NCBI GenBank assembly: GCA_028693695.1
Contig: JAQUUV010000059.1
Location: 1-9,920 of the forward strand
Length of the DNA stretch: 9,920 nt
Source of the DNA: Syntrophomonas sp.
GTDB taxonomy: Bacteria; Bacillota; Syntrophomonadia; Syntrophomonadales; Syntrophomonadaceae
Direction: 5' to 3'
Shown here: in pieces, positions 6,741 through 9,920 of the stretch
Position numbering within the stretch: the stretch's first letter is position 1
How the letters are laid out: every line of letters begins with the position of its first letter
The notes under the pieces: model-generated
Databases searched by the model: none
What the model saw: the letters and a program-made list of their open reading frames with translations, nothing else
What the model was told of the DNA's origin: nothing
Translations under genes and position numbers: made by a program

Positions 6741-7727
6741 TTGGAGAGAGAATTAGCTCTTGAGTTTGCAAGAGTAACGGAAGCTGCTGCCTTAGCGGCT
6801 GCACGATGGGTAGGCCGGGGCAACAAGGAAGCAGCTGATGATGCAGCCGTAACCGCCATGCGGGTAATGTTCGATACAGTATCCATAGATGGTGTGGTGG
6901 TAATTGGCGAGGGAGAAATGGATGAGGCCCCCATGTTGTATATCGGGGAAAGAGTTGGTCTGGGGGTATTGCCCCGGGTGGATATTGCCGTTGATCCCCT
7001 GGAAGGAACCATTATTGTATCTAAAGGTCTTACTGGCGCAATTGCAGTGTTGGCTTCTGCTCCGCAAGGAAGTCTGTTGCATGCTCCCGATATGTATATG
7101 GATAAGATCGCTGTTGGTCCCGAGTGTAAAGGACGGGTTTTCTTGGACGCGCCCGTGAAGGAAAATCTGCGCCAGGTAGCGAAAGCTCTGGAAAAGTCCA
7201 TGAGCGAGATTACAGTAGTGATATTGGATCGCGAGCGCCACCAGGGTATTATAGAAGAAGTACGGAGCGCTGGATCCCGCATTAGGCTAATTACTGATGG
7301 AGACGTATCTCCTGGAGTGGCTACCGCCTATCCGGATTCTGGAGTGGACATACTTATGGGGATTGGCGGAGCGCCGGAAGGCGTAATTACTGCCGCCGCA
7401 CTGAAATGCCTGGAAGGTGATTTTCAAGCCCGGCTGATTCCGGAAAATGATAACGAAATTCAGCGTTGCCTCGAGATGGGAATTAAAGACACCCATCAGT
7501 TATTGACCATTGATGAACTGGTCAAATCGGATGATGTTATATTCGTGGCCACCGGGATAACAGATTCTTTCCTACTCAAAGGAGTACGGTATTTACAGGG
7601 ACATGCCATTACTCAGACAATAGTGATGAGGAGTAAATCAGGAACTATAAGATTTATTGAAGCTAACCACCACCTCGGTAAAAAGCCTTTGTTCAGTGAT
7701 CATCGCATCCAACTCCGGATGGACTAA
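6741..7727 (+). CDS. glpX: Class II fructose-1,6-bisphosphatase GlpX
   Basis: Removes the 1-phosphate of fructose-1,6-bisphosphate to give fructose-6-phosphate, the committed step of gluconeogenesis; metal dependent, cytoplasmic. The 328-residue protein is complete. Residues known to matter in E. coli GlpX occur at the same positions: Lys29, Asp33 (AADDAAV), Glu57 (IGEGEMDEAP), Asp85 and Glu88 and Thr90 (DIAVDPLEGT), Tyr119 (APDMYMDK) and Glu213 (GIGGAPEGV). In some bacteria the same enzyme also acts on sedoheptulose-1,7-bisphosphate, so a dual role with the transaldolase upstream is possible but not shown. The start is TTG 6741, with GGAGGG 7 nt upstream. It follows the transaldolase by 18 nt. 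The gap to rho is 86 bp and contains a 7-bp inverted repeat with a 17-nt loop (7715-7721/7739-7745) overlapping the stop codon; it is too weak to call a terminator. Confidence 0.97.
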   Translation: MERELALEFARVTEAAALAAARWVGRGNKEAADDAAVTAMRVMFDTVSIDGVVVIGEGEMDEAPMLYIGERVGLGVLPRVDIAVDPLEGTIIVSKGLTGAIAVLASAPQGSLLHAPDMYMDKIAVGPECKGRVFLDAPVKENLRQVAKALEKSMSEITVVILDRERHQGIIEEVRSAGSRIRLITDGDVSPGVATAYPDSGVDILMGIGGAPEGVITAAALKCLEGDFQARLIPENDNEIQRCLEMGIKDTHQLLTIDELVKSDDVIFVATGITDSFLLKGVRYLQGHAITQTIVMRSKSGTIRFIEANHHLGKKPLFSDHRIQLRMD

Positions 7728-7813
7728 CAGAATCCTATCATCCGGCGCCAATCTTTTCCCTGGTGCTTTCCCACAATAATTGACTACGCAAAATTTTCGA
7801 GAGGAGCAATAAG

Positions 7814-9091
7814 TTGAACATATCCGAATTGGAAAACAAAACTATATTGGAGCTGTACCAGATTGCCAGGGATGTTAATTTGGGCGGTTATTCCAAACTT
7901 CGTAAAAAGGAATTGGTATTTGAAATTACTAAGGCCTTGACCCATTCCAATGAACTACTTCAGGCTTCGGGTGTTTTGGAAATTATGAATGATGGATATG
8001 GTTTTTTACGACCATTTGCCTACGTTCCCAGCCACGAAGATATTTATGTATCGCCATCACAAATTAGAAAATTTGACTTGCGGACTGGAGACCGGGTAGG
8101 CGGACAGGTGAGACCCCCTAAAGACAGTGAGAGATTTTTTGCACTATTAAAAGTAGAAGATGTCAACAGCTTTCCTCCAGAAGATTCAGTAAAGAGAATT
8201 CATTTCGATGCCCTTACCCCTCTGTATCCTACGGAAAGGCTAACTTTGGCGACCGAGTCGCAAGAGCTTTCCACCCGTCTAATCGACTTGGTGGCTCCTA
8301 TCGGCAAAGGACAGCGTGGGCTTATTGTAGCGCCGCCTAAAGCCGGTAAAACTATGCTCTTGCAAAAAATGGCGCAGGGCATAACCAAGAACCACCCGGA
8401 AGTGGTGGTTATTATCCTCCTGGTGGATGAGCGACCGGAAGAGGTAACCGATATGCAGCGTTCCACGCAGGCTGAGGTAGTCGCTTCCACCTTTGATGAG
8501 CCACCGGAAAATCACGTAAAAATCACTGACATGGTACTGGAAAGAGCCAAGCGCCTAGTCGAGCATAAACAAGATGTGGTCATACTAATGGATAGTATTA
8601 CGCGCCTTGCCCGGGCTCACAATCTCGTCGTTCCTACCAGCGGCAGAACGTTATCAGGGGGAATAGATCCTACTTCCCTAATCAAACCCAAGCGTTTTTT
8701 TGGTGCAGCCCGTAACATCGAGGAAGGAGGCAGTTTGACTATTATTGCCACGGCTTTGGTGGAAACTGGCTCTCGTATGGATGAAGTTATTTTTGAAGAA
8801 TTCAAAGGCACAGGTAATATGGAACTGGTTTTGGATCGCAAGCTGTCAGAGCGGAGAATATTCCCGGCCATCGATCTAAAAAGGTCAGGAACCCGCAAGG
8901 AAGAGCTTCTTTTCAATGCTGAGGAAATGGAACTCATGTGGAACCTGCGCAATACCTTCAGCGAATATAACTCAGTAGAAACCATGCAAATGATGATAGA
9001 TACTATGAAAAAGACCAAATCTAACGAGGATCTCCTACGCGCCGCGCCCGTCATTTTTGGAAGAAAAGAATATTCCCGCAGTAGTCGTTAA
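7814..9091 (+). CDS. rho: Transcription termination factor Rho
   Basis: A hexameric RNA-dependent ATPase that loads on nascent RNA and releases RNA polymerase. The 425-residue protein has the compact form without a long insert. Order of domains: a Rho_N helical segment (about 1-45, KTILELYQIARD), a cold-shock-like RNA-binding domain (about 50-120, with GYGFLRPF and IYVSPSQIRKFDLRTGD), and the ATPase domain. Walker A is at 173-180 (APPKAGKT, Lys179). The catalytic region VDERPEEVTDM (204-214) and Walker B VVILMDSITRLARAHN (255-270) follow. The Q-loop is SGGIDPTSLIKPKRFFG (281-297), and the R-loop is KGTGNMELVLDR (331-342). The start is TTG 7814 with GAGGAG 7 nt upstream. It follows glpX, an order seen in many Firmicutes; the usual rpmE (L31) neighbour is absent downstream. 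Autoregulation is plausible for Rho, but no specific leader signal is seen. Confidence 0.98.
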   Translation: MNISELENKTILELYQIARDVNLGGYSKLRKKELVFEITKALTHSNELLQASGVLEIMNDGYGFLRPFAYVPSHEDIYVSPSQIRKFDLRTGDRVGGQVRPPKDSERFFALLKVEDVNSFPPEDSVKRIHFDALTPLYPTERLTLATESQELSTRLIDLVAPIGKGQRGLIVAPPKAGKTMLLQKMAQGITKNHPEVVVIILLVDERPEEVTDMQRSTQAEVVASTFDEPPENHVKITDMVLERAKRLVEHKQDVVILMDSITRLARAHNLVVPTSGRTLSGGIDPTSLIKPKRFFGAARNIEEGGSLTIIATALVETGSRMDEVIFEEFKGTGNMELVLDRKLSERRIFPAIDLKRSGTRKEELLFNAEEMELMWNLRNTFSEYNSVETMQMMIDTMKKTKSNEDLLRAAPVIFGRKEYSRSSR

Positions 9092-9108
9092 GACAATTTG
9101 CATAAATG

Positions 9109-9178
9109 CCTGCTATTCTGTCAAAACTATAGATCAGTAAGCCCTCTCTCGTTTTTTCCTTCGGGGGCAGAATAGAGG
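9109..9178 (+). promoter_or_regulatory. Inverted repeat that can hide the ribosome binding site of the M23 gene
   Basis: CTATTCTG (9113-9120) is exactly complementary to CAGAATAG (9168-9175). After one bulged G, CCT (9109-9111) pairs with AGG (9176-9178), so the stem swallows most of the GAGGTG site of the next gene. The loop holds a second segment, CCTCT (9143-9147 region), that could also pair with AGAGG of the same site. Competing pairings of this kind are found in translational switches or thermosensors. There is no strong terminator for rho in this stretch; the TTTTTT at 9152-9157 has no good stem before it. No known riboswitch class was recognised. Confidence 0.4.
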
Positions 9179-9180
9179 TG
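9175..9180 (+). promoter_or_regulatory. Ribosome binding site deciding the M23 peptidase start
   Basis: GAGGTG at 9175-9180 matches the anti-Shine-Dalgarno core and is 6 nt before TTG 9187. The GTG at 9178 is in frame but overlaps the site itself, so it cannot be served by it. Confidence 0.65.
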
Positions 9181-9186
9181 AAAAAA

Positions 9187-9920
9187 TTGGATAAAAGGTG
9201 GATAGGCTCACTTGCTGTGTGCATTTTTTTGCTGGCGTTAGGTGCCCACCCATCTGTGGCTAGGCTTAGCGAGGGGAATTTTATACCTTTTTCGCGGGCG
9301 GCGAGTAGCTTCGCTGAAAGCCAGGCAAAATCTTATCAAATTCAAAAAGGTGATACCCTTTGCAAGATTTCTCAAAGTTATAATGTCAGCCTGAAAAATT
9401 TAATGCTAAGTAATCAAATGGATGAAAACACTATTCTTGAAGTGGGAGATACCTTGAGGATTCCTACTGCACAGGAGATGATTCATGTGGTGGTCCCAGG
9501 GGATATGATGTGTGATGTGGCGGATCGCTACCAGGTCAGTATGGAAGCACTGGTCGGCGCCAATTCGGATAAGAATCCCGACTTTTTGGAGGTAGGGGAT
9601 CTTTTGTATATCCCGAATGCGAATAATATACGGGTTGCACAATCAATGCCTGAACCATCCCGTAGTCTTTCCATGTCTAAACTTATGATATGGCCTATCG
9701 CAGGAACGATCAGTTCTTCCTTCGGTTGGAGAAAAGCGGGCTTTCATCATGGAATAGACATTGCTAATAAAATAGGGACTCCGATTCAGGCAGCCGCGGC
9801 AGGTACAGTTTCTTTTACTGGCTATAAACCGGTCTATGGTCTTACGGTGATAATTGATCATCCTGACGGCAAACAAACCCTGTATGCTCATACCCAGAAG
9901 ACGTATGTACATAAAGGGGA
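9187..9920 (+). CDS. Secreted LysM-LysM-M23 (LytM-type) peptidase, 3' end beyond window
   Basis: A cell-wall or spore-wall metallopeptidase, predicted to cut peptidoglycan cross-bridges outside the membrane. The frame runs off the right edge after 244 codons. Residues 1-26 form a signal peptide or anchor (MDKRW, then a hydrophobic core GSLAVCIFLLALGA, then HPSVA). Two LysM domains follow, about 49-93 (YQIQKGDTLCKISQSYNV to LEVGDTLRIP) and about 99-143 (IHVVVPGDMMCDVADRYQV to LEVGDLLYIP), for glycan binding. The M23 domain begins near 168 with WPIAGTISSSFGWR. It shows the zinc ligands His187 and Asp191 in HHGID, and the catalytic His235 in LYAH. The final H-x-H motif is expected just past the window. 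The start is TTG 9187 with GAGGTG 6 nt upstream. It lies 95 bp after rho, where an L31 gene is often found. Each LysM has a Cys (59, 109) at the same place. It is probably a sporulation or division hydrolase; which one is unknown. Confidence 0.9.
   Translation, partial: MDKRWIGSLAVCIFLLALGAHPSVARLSEGNFIPFSRAASSFAESQAKSYQIQKGDTLCKISQSYNVSLKNLMLSNQMDENTILEVGDTLRIPTAQEMIHVVVPGDMMCDVADRYQVSMEALVGANSDKNPDFLEVGDLLYIPNANNIRVAQSMPEPSRSLSMSKLMIWPIAGTISSSFGWRKAGFHHGIDIANKIGTPIQAAAAGTVSFTGYKPVYGLTVIIDHPDGKQTLYAHTQKTYVHKG

Noticed and set aside
6719..7282. 187-residue minus-strand frame inside glpX
   Set aside because: It is rich in Ser, Thr, Arg and Pro as expected for the reverse of a gene, and overlaps a fully conserved enzyme. 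Treated as a shadow.
7715..7760. CCGGATG/CATCCGG repeat at the end of glpX as a terminator
   Set aside because: The 17-nt loop, 7-bp stem and only four T some distance away make it too weak. rho may be read through from glpX.
1..9920. CRISPR array, tRNA or rRNA genes, phage or defence genes
   Set aside because: No regularly spaced direct repeats, no tRNA-like cloverleaf sequence and no recognisable integrase, transposase or defence protein was seen on either strand.

Overview
The window (9,920 bp, moderate GC) looks like chromosome from an anaerobic, endospore-forming Firmicute of the Clostridia. The evidence is a close spo0F homologue, the order spo0F - (fba) - transaldolase - glpX - rho, a FemAB-type peptidoglycan branching enzyme beside an alanine racemase, and strong GAGG-type ribosome binding sites with many GTG and TTG starts. 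A Syntrophomonas-like syntrophic fatty-acid oxidiser would fit, but that is inference and not proven by the sequence. All genes lie on the + strand.

Layout. At 1-725 are the last 30 codons of an unrecognised gene and, 2 nt later, a metallo-beta-lactamase-fold hydrolase. At 815-2522 is pyrG (CTP synthase) with its own candidate promoter and a clear intrinsic terminator. At 2523-2771 is an intergenic stretch with a short palindrome (2538-2553) and an imperfect palindrome of about 160 bp (2594-2753) that looks like a mobile or dispersed hairpin repeat. At 2772-5050 is a two-gene cell-wall unit: a FemAB-type aminoacyltransferase and a divergent alanine racemase. At 5139-5619 is spo0F behind an extended -10 promoter. 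At 5704-6002 is a decayed class II fructose-bisphosphate aldolase gene (fba) with no intact reading frame. At 6081-9091 are a transaldolase of the small FSA/TalC family, the class II fructose-1,6-bisphosphatase GlpX, and transcription terminator Rho. From 9109 to the right edge, a leader with an inverted repeat covering the ribosome binding site precedes a secreted LysM-LysM-M23 peptidase cut by the window end.

How they work together. PyrG makes CTP for nucleic acid and phospholipid synthesis. FemAB and the racemase supply the peptide bridge and D-alanine of peptidoglycan, and the LysM/M23 protein is probably a wall or spore-cortex hydrolase. Spo0F is the relay protein of the sporulation phosphorelay. 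Transaldolase and GlpX serve the pentose phosphate pathway and gluconeogenesis. The aldolase that would make the GlpX substrate is broken in this locus, so the cell must make fructose-1,6-bisphosphate with another enzyme or use GlpX differently.

The two observations most worth following are the fba pseudogene sitting in its expected syntenic slot, and the 160-bp palindromic element. No CRISPR array, tRNA, rRNA, phage gene or defence system was seen, and I find no clear sign of a wholly new multi-gene system.
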